From assembly GCA_016584495.1 (NCBI GenBank), contig WAID01000004.1:744001-808000 (forward strand): a DNA stretch of 64,000 bases, read 5' to 3'. Of the stretch, positions 23,816-36,121 are shown piece after piece (within the stretch, counting starts at the first letter, position 1; each line of letters begins with the position of its first letter). Below the pieces are notes generated by a model. The model saw only the letters and a program-made list of their open reading frames with translations, made no database searches and was not told where the DNA came from. The translations under genes were made by a program, and so were the position numbers. This stretch comes from Celoporthe dispersa. Its lineage: Eukaryota; Ascomycota; Sordariomycetes; Diaporthales; Cryphonectriaceae.

Positions 23816-24869
23816 TCAAGCTATGTCGCCACAGCACTTGATACCAGACACCGTCCTGCTGGTGTACTGCTCTATGTCCTGTATGATGTTGTCCATCGGG
23901 GTGACATAGGTGATATCCCTATACGGCCTGTGGTCGTCGTCGGTGGTGCCACCCCACATGATGCCTAGGACAGCTGGCGATGGAGATCCAGGCTGGTGTT
24001 GCTGGGTCAGGGGGATGGTGTACACAGCAGAACCGCTGTCTCACAGAGCTGCTGGGCCCTCCTCGCCTGAATTGACCCACTGGTACGAGAAGACGTGGTT
24101 CAGGAAGCCGGCTGTGCATCCGGTCGACTTGCCATACTTGTAGACGTAAAGGACTCCGGGCTTTTCGTTGCCTGCCTTGTCTCTTCTGCGCTCTTCGTCC
24201 CGCCTCTCTTGCGCGTCCTGTATGGCATCAGCCGCCCCATATTGGCTGTAGCGAGGGTACGTCTGGATATGATCAGCGCCGAAAGCAGAGGCGATATACT
24301 CGAGGATTTGCGCCTTGGTAACGTATGTCTCCAGCTTGACAAATTTCCGCTGGTCATTTTCAAGCCTGTCGTCATCGTTCCTATCGCTGGTCACGAGGCA
24401 GCCAGAAGCCCGGAAGTAGCCACGATGCTTCAGGGGGAGGTCTCCCCATGTAGACGTGGCTGTTTAGAGGAGTCGTTTTGGTGTCAGAGCCTTGCTCGGC
24501 ATCTTGGAGGTTGATGAGAGCCCAGTCCCGACGTGCTCCGTTTGATACGCCGACGGGCGGCGATGCGATGACAGAGCCAATGACGGCTGGAGCTGCGCTG
24601 TGAGATTCGCAGTACGAGATGTACTCCAGGTGCTTTTCCATGAGCACTTTATGCTGGAGCGATCCTAGACGCCTTTCCTTCCTCCGCTCGTCTGAGTCCA
24701 GGGTGAGGAATCGCTGTAGTTCCTCCTTCTGAAATCGGCATTCATGGTTGGATGATTGGGTGTTTTGGGTGGATTGGGTGGTGGGAGGTTTGAAGGTGTG
24801 GGAACATTGGCGGTGGGCGTTGGGGGCCTGCAAGGTTTTGCGAGAGGAGTACGAAAGATCATGGGGCAA
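23816..24869 (-). pseudogene. Relic of a trypsin-like fungal protease-domain protein
   Basis: Read right to left, the family order is intact. First comes a helical region (EELQRFLTLDSDERRKERRL), then VIGSVIASPPVG, RRDWALINL, then VYKYGKSTGCTAGFLNH, the catalytic-serine region, and LGIMWGG with YVTPMDNIIQDIE. These are the blocks of the S1-like domain found in large fungal proteins with a K-x-G-x-[ST]-T-G motif. It is broken twice. A frame shift lies at about 24440-24465, after DWALINL. A TGA at 24041-24043 stands exactly where the first Gly of the catalytic GDSGS motif should be, leaving DSGSAVYTIPL after the stop. A one-base change from GGA explains it. Without the serine region the protein could not be a protease, so I call it a pseudogene. 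The start near 24869 is uncertain. Confidence 0.75.
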
Positions 24870-24871
24870 TC

Positions 24872-24951
24872 ATGAGCATTCATATTATTCCATGAGCATT
24901 CATATTATTCCATGAGCATTCATATTATTCCATGAGCATTCATGTTATTCT
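24872..24951. repeat. 20-bp tandem repeat, four copies
   Basis: The unit ATGAGCATTCATATTATTCC repeats four times head to tail. The first three copies are identical and the fourth differs at two positions. It lies directly upstream of the protease-like relic. There are no spacers, so it is a minisatellite rather than a CRISPR-like array. Confidence 0.95.
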
Positions 24952-25135
24952 TTCCATTATTCTTTTAACTATTCCCTTATGTTCTTTCTTCCCTTCCCAG
25001 AGGTCACTGCTATAGTTGAGGACTCCCGAGCCAGCCGGGCAGCAGGATCATTGGGAGGATCGTTGTAACTAGTCGCCAGCGTGAGGAGAGAGCTCGCTGG
25101 CATGTGCCCGCAAAAGTTTTCAGGACGATCGTCCT

Positions 25136-25168
<33 letters not shown>

Positions 25169-26296
25169 AAAAAAAAATGAGCGAGTAGGCAGACAACGAT
25201 ATCATGTGTTTTATTTTTCTATTTGTCCAATCTTTTTTTTTTTTTTTTTGGGTCCGTCTTGTTTTTTTCTTCTCTATTGGATGCTGGCCAAGCCACAACC
25301 AAATGCACAACTCTTAAAGGTTAATTCTCACACCTCGCCACCGCAGCAGAACATACCCTACAATGCAGAATGCCAAATTCAAATCAGACCTACTTTAATA
25401 AATAAACTTTTGATTTAATCAAGGGGGATTGTTGCTTGTGTTGATGATGTATGGTGCGCCATGAAGGCGACGAGGATATTGAAACGTTTCCGACAAGAAG
25501 AAAATGTTTCCAACAAGATAACTCTGCTCATTCTAGAAACGTTGGATGATCTCGCCTCAGATAAAAACAACCGTGTAACAAGCCAGTCTAAACACAATAC
25601 AACAATTACTACTATATAGAAAACAACAGCAAATCCCCTCTCGCACCAGCGCAGTCATGGCTACGGGCCATCGCAGCGGCACCACAACCTCATCCGGCAT
25701 GTTGGCCCGGCCGGTAAGCCGGGTTCCTCAGCGACGGGGATCCGCCTCCATGGAACTCGATGATAAGAATGGCGTCTTGTCGGAATGACACGAACCATTT
25801 CCAAGTCGGATGGAGCTGGACGCGCGAGTGATAGGCAAACTTGGTCCTGTTGACTATTGTTTGTGCCATCTGCTGCAAACCGCACCGCAGAAGCAGGCCA
25901 AACAAACTTTGGGACGTTCAAGGGGGACCGCCGTCTGCTCTTCCCCACACCTGGACGGTGGACCGCAGCGGGAAACGGGCGAGTGCCCCAAGATTATCAG
26001 CAACGTTACCTTGGCTGCATGATTGCATCGTAGTGCGGAGTCTCCTGCCCGGGATCATGATGCCCTCATCTGCGGAGTGACGCCTATCACGCCCAGAGTG
26101 CCATCCGGAGGTCAATGTGTGCATACACACTACAGTTTAGTAATACTGCATCGATGTCGGTCCGGATAAATTACAGACCTGCCCCCTCCTCCTCCTCCTC
26201 GTCGCCACCATGACAGCAGCTCCTCTTGTTGCAGGCGACCTCGCATCACATGGGCAGGCGGTACTGTCGTGGCTGTCAGACAAGACGGGACGCACG
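24952..26296. other. Intergenic spacer with homopolymer T tracts
   Basis: Long T tracts at about 25135-25168 (ending in an A-run) and 25231-25249 dominate the left half. The right half holds the leader of the GH20 gene. An in-frame ATG at 26210 would add 29 residues ahead of the GH20 signal peptide and is not preferred. No gene recognised. Confidence 0.5.
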
Positions 26297-28561
26297 ATGA
26301 AGCTCCTCCTCGACATCAAGACGACCCTCCTTGGGCTGTCGGCAACCTGTAAGTGATTAAACTGACTGTGTTCTTCTTCTTCTTATTTCCTTTCTTCTCT
26401 TCAAAACATCATGGCTGACTGTTTCTTGTTGCAATTACTGCAGCTCTGGTTGCCGGCGACGTCCTTGTCGGCATACCAACTTTGCCATACGAGGTGTCTA
26501 ATGGCTCTTTTGCCCTGTCCAGCATCCAGACCGTCGTGGTTGATTCCCAGTATGCCTCTGCTGTGGACGACTCTATGGACACGCTGATCCCGCCCACGCT
26601 GTTCGAATTCGCGACAACATTCGCCGAGGACCTGAGCAGCATCTTCAACATCAGCGCCACCGTCGCCAACGGGACGAGCAGCAGCACGGCCGCTGCTGGG
26701 AGCGTCTTCCTGACCCTTGGCGACCCCAGCGCGTACCTCAACGCATCAGGCGAGCCGTCGTCAGAGGGCTACACGCTCACCGTGACCCCCACCCAGATCA
26801 CCATCACCGGAGCAAGCCCTCTGGGCGCGTGGTGGGGCACGAGGACGGTCCTGCAGCAGGCCACCCTGAACGACGGCGCCGTCCCCTCTGGCACAGGCGA
26901 CGACGTGCCGGGCTGGGCTACGCGAGGGATGATGTTAGATGCAGGACGGCACTTTTATCCCAAGGAGTTCATGCAGGAGATGTGCGCGTACATGTCCTTC
27001 TTCAAACAGAACACCTTCCATCTGCACCTCAGCGACAACCTGTACAACAACGTCGACATCTACACGCGCGAGCGCTCGCTGAGCCTGTACGCGCGCTTCC
27101 GGCTCTGGTCGGACGCCGAGGCCCTGTCCGGGCTCAACAAGTACAAGAATGAGTCGTACACACGCGAGGACTTTGACGAGATCCAGTCGTCCTGCGCTGC
27201 CCGCGGCGTGACGGTGATCCCGGAGATCGAGGCGCCGGGCCACGCGCTGGTGATTGTGCAGTGGAAGCCCGAGCTGGGCTACTCGACCGACCTGAGCCTG
27301 CTGAACATCAGCCACCCCGAGACGATCCCCACGATGAAGACCATCTGGGCCGAGTTCCTCCCCTGGTTCCACACCAAGGTGGTCTCCATCGGGGCAGACG
27401 AGTACACGGGGCCCTCGACAGACTATAACACCTTTGTCAACGCCATGGCGAGCTACATCGGCACGACCACAGGCAAGTTCATCCGGATCTGGGGCACTTT
27501 CCCTCCCATCTACAACGGAACGTACGAGAACATCTACCAGAACGTCTCGGTGCAGCACTGGGAGTACTTCGAGGACAACCCCTACTACGACTACATCCTA
27601 AACAACTATTCCGTCGTCAACTCCAACGACGATTTCTATATTGTCAACAAGTGGGCGCCTCCCGGTGGCTACCTGAACCACATCAACCTGACCAAGACGT
27701 TCCACGGCACGCCGCCGGATGCCACCTACTGGCGGCCCTACGTCTTTGACCAGAGCAACGCCACTGACAACCCGCCCGAGTCCAACCCTTATGTGCTGGG
27801 CTCCATCGTGCCCCCTGTGGAACGACTATGGCTACAATGCCTCCGTCTACTCCGAGGCCTATTACGCCTGGAGGCCTGGTATTCCTGCGCTGGCAGACAA
27901 GCAGTGGGGAGGAAACCTGTCGACGGCCAACTTCGACGCCATCTTTGAGGCCCTGCATGCTGTCGTGCCAGGACAGAACCTGGATCGTTCTATCTCCTCC
28001 GTGTCAGATGTGATTTTCAACTACACCCTGTCGGGCAACGGCACCCTCAAGGACACGTCCGCGAACGGCTTCAGCATCGAGACAGACTGCAGCACTGTGG
28101 CGACGGGAGACGCGCTCCAGCTCGACCCGTCCTGCTCCATCGTGACGCCCCACTCGTCCAAGGGCCGCAACTACACCCTCACCCTCTCTGGCCTGACAGT
28201 CACCAACCTCACCACCCCGACAAACGCAACCCTCCTCGCGGGCGGCGACTCCACGCTCATGCTCACCCCTAACATCACCTTCTTCGCAGGCGGCAACTAC
28301 TTCCGCCTCAACAACACGGTGCCGCTGGGCGAGGCTGTCGATCTGTCCATCATCGCGCGCGGGAACAGGACGTTTGCTTCTGTGAGCGAGGGGGGCGTGC
28401 TGCTGGTGGACGAGGCGGAGTTCCTGGCGGAGATGGGAATCAATGGGGAGTATTTCCACTGGGCCGAGATGGCGTTTGAGGCTCCTCTGAAGACGGTGGG
28501 AGGTGCTGGGAGCGGTTGGACAGGGAGTCTGGAGGGATTTAGCCTGACCTCTGTGGCTTGA
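26297..28561 (+). CDS. GH20 beta-N-acetylhexosaminidase, secreted, one frame break
   Basis: Removes terminal N-acetylglucosamine from chitin oligomers and glycans. Exons are 26297-26348 and 26444-28561, joined by a 95-nt intron. Residues 1-22 form a signal peptide. A GH20b-type N-terminal domain follows, then the catalytic barrel: RGMMLDAGRHFYP, NTFHLHLSDN, VIPEIEAPGHA and SIGADEYTG, which holds the Asp-Glu catalytic pair of substrate-assisted catalysis. Many Asn-x-Ser/Thr sites agree with secretion. The C-terminal ~180 residues are a beta-rich Thr/Asn-rich extension. The frame breaks in the five-C run at 27811-27815: removing one C gives GSIVPLWNDYGYNAS across the junction and 722 residues overall. 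The start MKLLLDIKT is chosen because it begins the signal peptide. Confidence 0.92.
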
Positions 28562-28735
28562 CTGTGATGGTCGACGACGTCGACGACGACGATGATGATC
28601 TTGATTTGTATATATATATCACTCTGTTGCTGTCTACTCCGACCTTGTAACAGATATAACGTTGGACCATGTTGTTTATTTCTTCAAATTTTTCTTTATC
28701 TTCTCCTCTTCTTTCTTTTTGTCTGAATGCCGCTC

Positions 28736-29933
28736 TCACTCCAGCGTGTAGGTCGTCCCACAAAAAGACGGCACCACCACGCCCGGCATGGCCTGCTCAC
28801 ACATAGACTTGAACTTCCACCCTGTGCAGTGCCCTGGCATCAACACCTTGGGCCCCAGCGCTCTCAGGTCCTCCAGCGATGAGGCCATCTTCTCCGGCTG
28901 GTTGTCTGCCAGGTGAAACCCGCCCACCAACGCGTGGAGCGGAACACCTTCTCCTCCTCCGTCGCCTAACTCGAGGGCGTGTCGGCACACGTTAATGACA
29001 CCTGCATGGCTGCACCCGGTGAACACGACGAGCCCCTTTCCCTTGAGACGACACATCAGGAGGCGCTCATCACTGATCGTCTCGTCTGGCTCCCAGGTGC
29101 CGCCACCGCTGGTTGGTGATGACGAGGAGGGCACGAAGCGCAAGCCGCCACGAATGCCCTTCTCGTAGGCAGTGCGCCGTGGGATGGCACCCGAGGATAG
29201 GAAAAAGCCGTCCAGCACGCTGTGTGGCGAATCTTCCTGTCTGACGGCGACGGAGGACCCTGGCGTCGCCACGCCCTCTATTTCCTCGATGGTCGGGTCG
29301 GCCTCCAGGCTCACCACTGCGCCGGATGGCGTCAGCAGGCCCCCTGAACGCCGGTCTGTCTGGGTGCACATTGACAGTGAGGGGATTTTTGTGGGTACTG
29401 GAGGACGACTGCTGCCTGGCTGTGCCGATGGCCCTGACGGCCTCGAGCATGCCGCCCGAGTGGTCGCGGTGCCAGTGCGAGAGGTGGATGTGCTCGATGG
29501 CGCCGAGGTCGGCACGCAGGCGGGAGGCGTTGCGCGCCCAGGCGGAGTCTTCTGGTCCGGTGTCGAACAGGAGAGTGTGTTTCTGGTCTCCTCTCCTGGC
29601 TGTCTGGATTACGTACAAGATACCAGCACGTTAGTAATCAGCAAGCTGAGGAAAAGAAGAAGAAGAAGAAGCAGCGGCAGAGTCAGGGCGCACGATCATG
29701 AGCGACAGCCCGTGGGCGCCGCAACAGATATTTCCCATCTTGACTTCTCCCTTGGCACCGCCTCTGCTGTCGCCAGCCGGGAGAGGGTCGACAGGCTGGC
29801 CCTGCAGCAGGCCTCGGTACTGCACGGCGGGATTTCCGCTGGGAGAGATGGGATCGACCTCATTGTCGACGATGACCTTGATCTCGATGCTGTCGACCTC
29901 GACCAGGCCGTGAGGTGATGCCACGTATGCCAT
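28736..29933 (-). CDS. Metallo-beta-lactamase-fold hydrolase, one frame break
   Basis: Exons on the minus strand are 29933-29694 and 29603-28736, with a 90-nt intron. The fold's metal ligands are present: HLSHWHRDHSGG (H-x-H-x-D-H), then FTGCSHAGV and MPGHCTGW. Together with FDTGPE and VGGFHL this fits the MBL subgroup annotated as 7,8-dihydropterin-6-methyl-4-(beta-D-ribofuranosyl)aminobenzene-5'-phosphate-synthase-like; the true substrate in fungi is unknown. The frame breaks in the five-base run at 29340-29344 (G on the coding strand). Removing one base joins HPDRPAFRG to LLTPSGAVVSLEADPT, giving 368 residues. The gene is convergent with the GH20 gene, with only 174 bp between stops. No signal peptide, so probably cytosolic. 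Confidence 0.88.
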
Positions 29934-32197
29934 CTTGAAGGTGTACAGTTTCAAGTTTGAGCTGAGATCACGACCCGTCAGCAAGCTCGGGAACAGTTCA
30001 CAGTGGTCCCGTCCCGTCCTGCTTGAATCAGAGGGCGTCTTCTTGTAAGCATATAGACTCTCGAACCTTGTTCGTTATTCCCTTCAGAGGGACCTTGTAC
30101 TACATAAACCTCAATCACTAGCATGCAAAGTGTGTACCGTAAGCAATGCTCGACAGTGGCACAGCGGCTCCTGAACACACCAACAAGCAGCGCCCAACAT
30201 CCGCTGAGAGCCTTGGCACCCGGCCGGAGAGATTTTAGGGGCCGATGCCGAACTGGAGCAGTTATGAGTTCAGGAGCTTGCTGTCTTCGCCGGGTGGCCC
30301 GGGGGACTGACTGGTCGCAGGCAAATTCCCACATCCCGCTCACCGTTTTCTGCCGTGACATTTTCCTCACCGACGCCGTATACAGCAACACATTTGCCTG
30401 TCGACAATCCTCTTGGTCCTGGGTCTGTTAGTTCTTTTGGTCCAATGGCGGCGCTGCTCCTTTATGTGCGTGTCGCTATCGCATGCAGGCCAAATGCAAC
30501 GCAGAAGAGAGGAAGAGAGAAAAAACCTATGCTGATGCGGATGCGACGGACCTTCGCACCGGCATGTCATTTCCGTACATTATTTTAAAATCCGACCGTT
30601 CTCTTTTTCCCTTTTTCTTGTTATCCCCGCATGATTCATCGCACGTATCTTTTTAAGCATGCTCATGATCTCGTTATCGACTGCGCGGTGATGTATGAAT
30701 TGAGTGGCTTGGCCAAAAAAAATTAATATAGTAGACCCCTTGAACCCCCCTTCTGCGCCACCTTTTTCATTGCTTTTTTTTTTTTATAACCTCTCAGCCT
30801 CTTTCAAGGCTGCAAGGCTGTCTATATGCGTGCGTGTCTCACAAGTGCCAGGGGGGATCAAACTCTGGACTTGACTCGGGGCCCTCGACGCCACTGAGGA
30901 GCCCTTCAGCCCGCCCGTCCTTCTTGGCAAGAGTCTAAGTGCTATGGTACCTTGTTTTAGGCAACTTTGTTTGGGATTATGGGCAAGGGAGTAGGTGGTT
31001 TCTCTCAGTTCGACTTATGACCAGAGGTCAAGAAACAACCGATGAGACCAGGCAAACAGAAAAGAGACATCACAAAAATATTATACATGGTACATACGGT
31101 ATGATTCCTTACTGAAACCCCTCCTTCGACCCTTTCTTCATCTCACACTCGGTAGTCGGTGTGGTTGCACATCCAGGCTATCTCTGCCAATCTGAGCACC
31201 GACGCCCGAGATCTTCTGCCGAGTCTCCTTTTGCAGAGATTGCCCCCCTGCGCTGCCATCCCTGAGAGCGGTCTCAAGAATAGGTGACGGGTGGACCCAA
31301 CACGTAATCCTCTGCACGCGTCGGGCTATTCCTCGACGGGACACAGCGGCACACACACAGGCACACAGGGGGGGCGGGGGGCCTCGACAGTCCCCACCAC
31401 CTGTACTACTGTACTGTGTCTCTTGGCTATCTGATTAGACTCCTTCTGGATTCAATGATTTTTTTTTTCTTTTTCATTTTTGTATTCCCCGTCCCGTCGC
31501 ATCTTCCCACCCCAGATCGTGTGAGCATGACCCAGATGTAGAGGCCAGCCCTTGCATCTCTTCTCCTCCCCACACACCACCTTTTGTGGATCACTCCCGG
31601 GGCTGACGCACTTCGCAGGCATGCATACGCCTCTTTCACGCCTCGGCGCCTCGTTCTCTCTGTCCCCCTCTAATCCCTGCCTTCCGTTCCTTTTTTTTTT
31701 TCTCTCTCCCTTTCTTCTCTCTTTTCTCTCAGGAGGGGGAAGGGGTAGCACGATGACTGGTGGCTTCCAGGCCTGTGGGGGGAGAGGACGGGGGGCAGAT
31801 TCGGCGGAGAGCCGATCACTGGCATCAGGGGGTCCACATGGTATGAAAGTCGTGGTTGCTGGTCCCAATTTTCTACTACATAGTATGTCTATGACTTAGG
31901 TTGCTGTTTATTGCCGTAGCCACTCTATTATTATCATCGTCGTTCTCTCTTGCCTACGTTCTGCTTCTGTTTCTGGTTTTTTCTATCCTTTTTAAAAAGG
32001 TCTTGTCGACGATGCTTTCTTGGAGGAGTATCACGTCCTGATCCGAGAGCCTTGCCCGTCTCCCTGTACCGCCCTCTCCATCCTCTTCTTCCCTCCTCCT
32101 CTTCTCTGCTCTTCCATTTCCCCATTTTTTTTTCCTTCCTTGGCCGGCGACAGGCGTGTGCCTCGTGAGAAAGAGAAAGAGGAAGAAGCAGAAGGAC
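29934..32197. other. Divergent intergenic region, 2.3 kb
   Basis: Lies between the divergent MBL-fold and arylsulfotransferase-like genes. The right half is C/T-rich (31660-32140), as in long fungal leaders, with T runs at 30775-30785 and 31459-31470. Open frames here are compositionally biased. No gene or mobile element supported. Confidence 0.5.
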
Positions 32198-34222
32198 ATG
32201 ATGTATTCCCGTCTGAATGTGCCGTTATGGTCCTGTCTGCTGGCTGTCTTCTCCCTCCTGTGCAGCCTTGTCCGCGCCGACGAGTTTTCCCACGACTACG
32301 AGGCATACAACAATGCAGAGTACGGGAAGCGGCCCACCCAGACCTTCGTCTCGAATCCGGATATCGTGGCGCCCCTGATCCAGGTCAACATCTGGGACGA
32401 GGAGAAGATCTCGCCCACGGGCGGCTCCCACATCTTCATCCGCCACGACTTTGAGCAGTCCAGCCCTTTGATCCTCGACGCCAGCGACCTGAGCCTGGTG
32501 TACGTGGACCGTGAGTACGACCGCACCAGCGACGTCCGGGTCCAGAGAAACGGCAACGAGTCCTACCTCACCTTCTACGCCGGCCCCATCGTGGACGGGC
32601 ACGGGTCAGGTGATGGGCTGGTTCTCGATGAGCACTACAACGAGGTGTACAAGGTCAACGTGCAGAACCTGTCTGTCAAGAACGACCTGCACGAGTTCCA
32701 GTTCACGGGCCAGGGGACGGCGCTGGTCACGGCCTATGACCTGGTCATGATGGACCTGCGCAAGTACCGGGGCTCGCGAAGGGGTGGGATCTTTGATGGA
32801 GTCTTCCAGGAGATTGATCTTGCTACCAACGAGGTCATATTCCAGTGGAGGGCTTCGGACCATGTCGACCTGGCCGACTCGTACTACAAGATGGAGATGA
32901 AGTGGGACTTCTTCCACATCAACAGCGTGCAAAAGGTGAGTTGGCAGAAGAAGAAGGAAAAGAAGACAAGGCAGTCGGCTGGGCTTTTTTCTTTTTTTTA
33001 TCAAAGAAACTTCAGGCTGACGATAAACGCACATGATTCCGCGCACACACGCAGTCACGAGATGGAAATTACCTCGTATCTGCCCGCCACATGCACTCTA
33101 TCTACATGATCAACGGCCAGACAGGAGAGATCATGTGGACCCTGGGCGGGAAAAAGAACCAGTTCAGAGAGCTGGACGCAGACGAGGGCGCCAACCCGTC
33201 GGGAGACGCCCTGCTCTCCTTCGCCTGGCAGCACCACGCCCGCTTTTTCCACGAGGACGAGAACGAGATCACCTTTTTCGACAACCACGCCTTGACCACG
33301 AAGCAGCAGTGCACAAGGGACTGCAGCCGCGGCCTGCACATCCGCATCGACCTCGACTCGAACCCGGAGGATCCCACCGTGCGCCTCCTGCACGAGTATC
33401 GCCACCCGCAGTCCCTCCAGGCACAGAGCCAGGGCAGCGTGCAGCCTCTCGAGGACGGCAGCGGTAACGTCTTTGTGGGCTGGGGCCGGTGCCCTTCGTT
33501 CACCGAGCACACTGCCGACGGCGAGGCGGTCATGGACGTTCAGTTCTCCCCATGGCACACCAAGGACAACGCGATTGCCCTCGATAACTACCGCGCCTAC
33601 CGTATGGACTGGACTGCTCGGCCTGAGACGGATCCGGATGTCATGACCCAGGAGAAGGAGGGCGTGACCAGTGTGTACGCTAGCTGGAACGGCGCCACCG
33701 AGGTGAAGGCCTGGGCTTTTGTAAGCAGAATCTCTCCCCTTCTATTGCTCTATTGCCTCGTGCATCGCATCAAACCCACAAGAATCAACGGTCAGCTAAC
33801 AATGGATGTCTTTTTTTCTCTTCCGACAAAAACAGCTCGCCAGCAACGAGAGTAGTGACCTCTACGGTCCAGGCCAGGTCCTCGCCATCGTGCCCCGCGA
33901 CGGCTTCGAGACCTCCTTCGCCCTCGAGTACCCAGCCCGCTTCGCCCGCGCCGCCGCCCTCGACGCCGAGTGGAATATTCTCGGGTCTTCTGGCATCGTG
34001 GATATCCGCAATGAACGTGTCTTTGGCGATATGCGGCCCATCACTGCTGTGAAGCAGATTGGGGACATTATGATCTCCGACAACGGTTACTCTGTCAGCC
34101 TTACGGAGCATACTGAGTTTCCTGGCCAGGGGGGTACTTTCTTTGGGATTCCTGTTGGGTGGCACAGCCTGCTTGGTCTGGCAATGCTTCTGGGCCTGTG
34201 GGTCGCTGCGCGCATCTTTTGA
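32198..34222 (+). CDS. Arylsulfotransferase (ASST)-like membrane protein
   Basis: Exons 32198-32935, 33055-33720 and 33836-34222 give 596 residues; introns are 119 and 115 nt and all junctions are phase 0. Residues 1-28 form a signal peptide (LWSCLLAVFSLLCSLVRA). The ectodomain has beta-propeller ASST blocks: YLTFYAGPIVDGHGSGDG, KWDFFHINSVQK-SRDGNYL, GEIMWTLGGKKNQF and VFVGWGRCPSF. A C-terminal helix (SLLGLAMLLGLWVAARI) likely anchors it. Bacterial ASST enzymes move sulfate between phenols; for the many fungal members no substrate is established, so the activity is not certain. A related gene ends the window at 63539-64000; its C-terminal region shares the RDGFET, ALDA and DI positions. Confidence 0.88.
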
Positions 34223-35212
34223 TGAAGAAACAGGGCCCAAAGGATGACAACTTGTCAATTTGATCCCCTCCGCCTCCAATATAAGAGGACGACCACCACT
34301 CTTTGGTGAGATGGCACCGTCTCGGGTCTTACTGCCATCCAGCCAAGTCCGCCGAGCCAGACCTGAGCGAACGGCGACAGCTATAGGCCTCAAGAGCCGT
34401 CTACTCGCCTTGGACTCAGGCGGATGGTGTCTTCCATATACATCACCAGACTGGTCGGTTTTGAAGCCGTTCGCTCCGCCAACCCTCGAACTGCAGGCGA
34501 GAAGCCCCTGGTTAGACCTTGCTTGTCTTACGTCAAGATGCTAGCGGAGTTTAAATCAACCAGCGCAGGTACATAAGAGGCGGGTTGGCGTCGAGTCCGC
34601 CTGAAATGCCTTCTAGGGGACGACGGTCGCTATCTGACCTTGCTGGCTCGTTCGGGTCATTGTGCTGGAACTCGGGAGAATACTTGGGGTGTGGGCATTT
34701 CTGAGAGTGCGCGATGCTGCGCTGTGTGTTCAAAAATACGACCAAGAGCGCATGGGAGAGAACAGCATTATTGAGCATTGGCGTTGGTGGATTCTGTCGT
34801 TTACTGCCTACTTTGCATATGGCATATCATGATACCCCTCTTTTTTTTTCTCTCGCCTCCTTCTAGAGCCAACTGCCAAATCCAATTTTTGCCTCCTACA
34901 AGCATTCGCAACTCTCGGCGTCACCTATAATTACAAGCAACCTCGTCAATCAGTCCGCCTGTTCACGATTTCGCAGCGGCGGTCAACGCATATCACCAAA
35001 TAAATGCAATATATCTATGTCTTGTTTGGTCGAGACTATGTATACACAAGGACAGCCGTCCGTTATCTCATCCGCAGTTGAAGCACCAGATCCACGTATC
35101 AGCCACAGGCTGGCAACAAGGAATATGAAAAGCTTGGGGGCCCGAGGACCAGGACCCAAACAAAACACAACCTAGAAACAGACAGACCAGGTCGGTACAT
35201 CTCGAGGGTCCT
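34223..35212. other. Convergent intergenic region
   Basis: 3' ends of the ASST-like and HsbA-like genes. No gene signature found in either strand. Confidence 0.5.
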
Positions 35213-36121
35213 CTAGAGAGCACCCAGGAGCGCTCCCAGTCCACCAGCACCGCCCGCTCCACCAGCTCCTCCAGTCAGCCCGCCAAGCAGCGCCCCGAGA
35301 CCACCCGCAGCGCCAGCAGTGCCCGCATCAGCACCCGAATCAGTAGACGTCGAGGTCGAGGTCGAGGAGGTCGACCCTGCAGTAGACGCCCCAGCAGTGC
35401 TCGCTCCATCCGACGCCGCAGGCGCAGAGCTCGCCGCGGCCCCAGTGCTGCCTCCTGTCGTGGAGCCAGCCGCCGCTGCCGTCGTCGAGTTGGACGCCCC
35501 GCCGTACGCGGTGATGGCCTGTTGCAGGACGGTGTTGATCTGTCCGATCGAGTTCTGCGCGATGCCCTGGCCGATGGAGGGGACCTTGGACACGATGGCG
35601 TTGCCCAGGGCGGTGGCGCCTGTGCTCTGGGTCTGCAGCTGCTGGGCGACCACGCTGGTGACGCCCAGCTGGTCGAAGACGGGCTTCTTGGCGATCAGTG
35701 CCGAGACGGTGTTGTTGGCCGAGTTGGTGAGGCCTGTCGCGGACTGCTGCAGGGAGAGGGCGTCTGTCAGGGACAGGGCCGAGGTCCCCTGGATGGAGGT
35801 CGTCGCGTTCGAGATGGAGTTCTGCGCCGCCGTGCTGGCGCTGAGGACGTTGGTGAGGGAATTGGGATCCGTGGCACTGACGGCCTGTTGTTGGGTTTGG
35901 AAATTTTAGTACCAGTCATCTAAGAGGTAATTTCTGATGTTCTCATGTATCAGTGGAGGTAGGTGATGATGGCCTACATTGACGGCAGTCCCAAGCTGGT
36001 CCAGGGAGTTCTGGACAGAAGTAATGCCAGACTGGATTGTCTGCAGGTCTCGCTTGAGGAGGGACGGTGCGGCGAGCACAGTCAACGCCAGGAAGGGCTG
36101 AGCAATGAGGCTGAACTTCAT
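35213..36121 (-). CDS. HsbA-like / galactomannoprotein-type cell-surface protein
   Basis: Exons on the minus strand are 36121-35978 and 35884-35213, with a 93-nt intron whose branch site is TACTAAA. The product is 271 residues. Residues 1-18 form a signal peptide. The body, about residues 24-170, is an amphipathic helical domain rich in Ser, Thr, Ala and Gln (SGITSVQNSLDQLGTAV, LTDALSLQQSATGLTNSA and VVAQQLQTQSTGATALG). This is typical of hydrophobic-surface-binding protein A and the antigenic mannoproteins. The last 90 residues are low-complexity Ala/Gly/Ser/Thr, ending in GGLGALLGGL repeats and a hydrophobic C-terminus that might accept a GPI anchor. Such proteins coat hyphae and bind hydrophobic surfaces or recruit enzymes. 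Confidence 0.82.

Noticed and set aside
24872..24951. CRISPR-like array
   Set aside because: Repeats are contiguous without spacers and the genome is eukaryotic.
26210..26299. Upstream in-frame ATG for the GH20 gene
   Set aside because: It would place 29 hydrophilic residues before the signal peptide; the ATG at 26297 is the better start.
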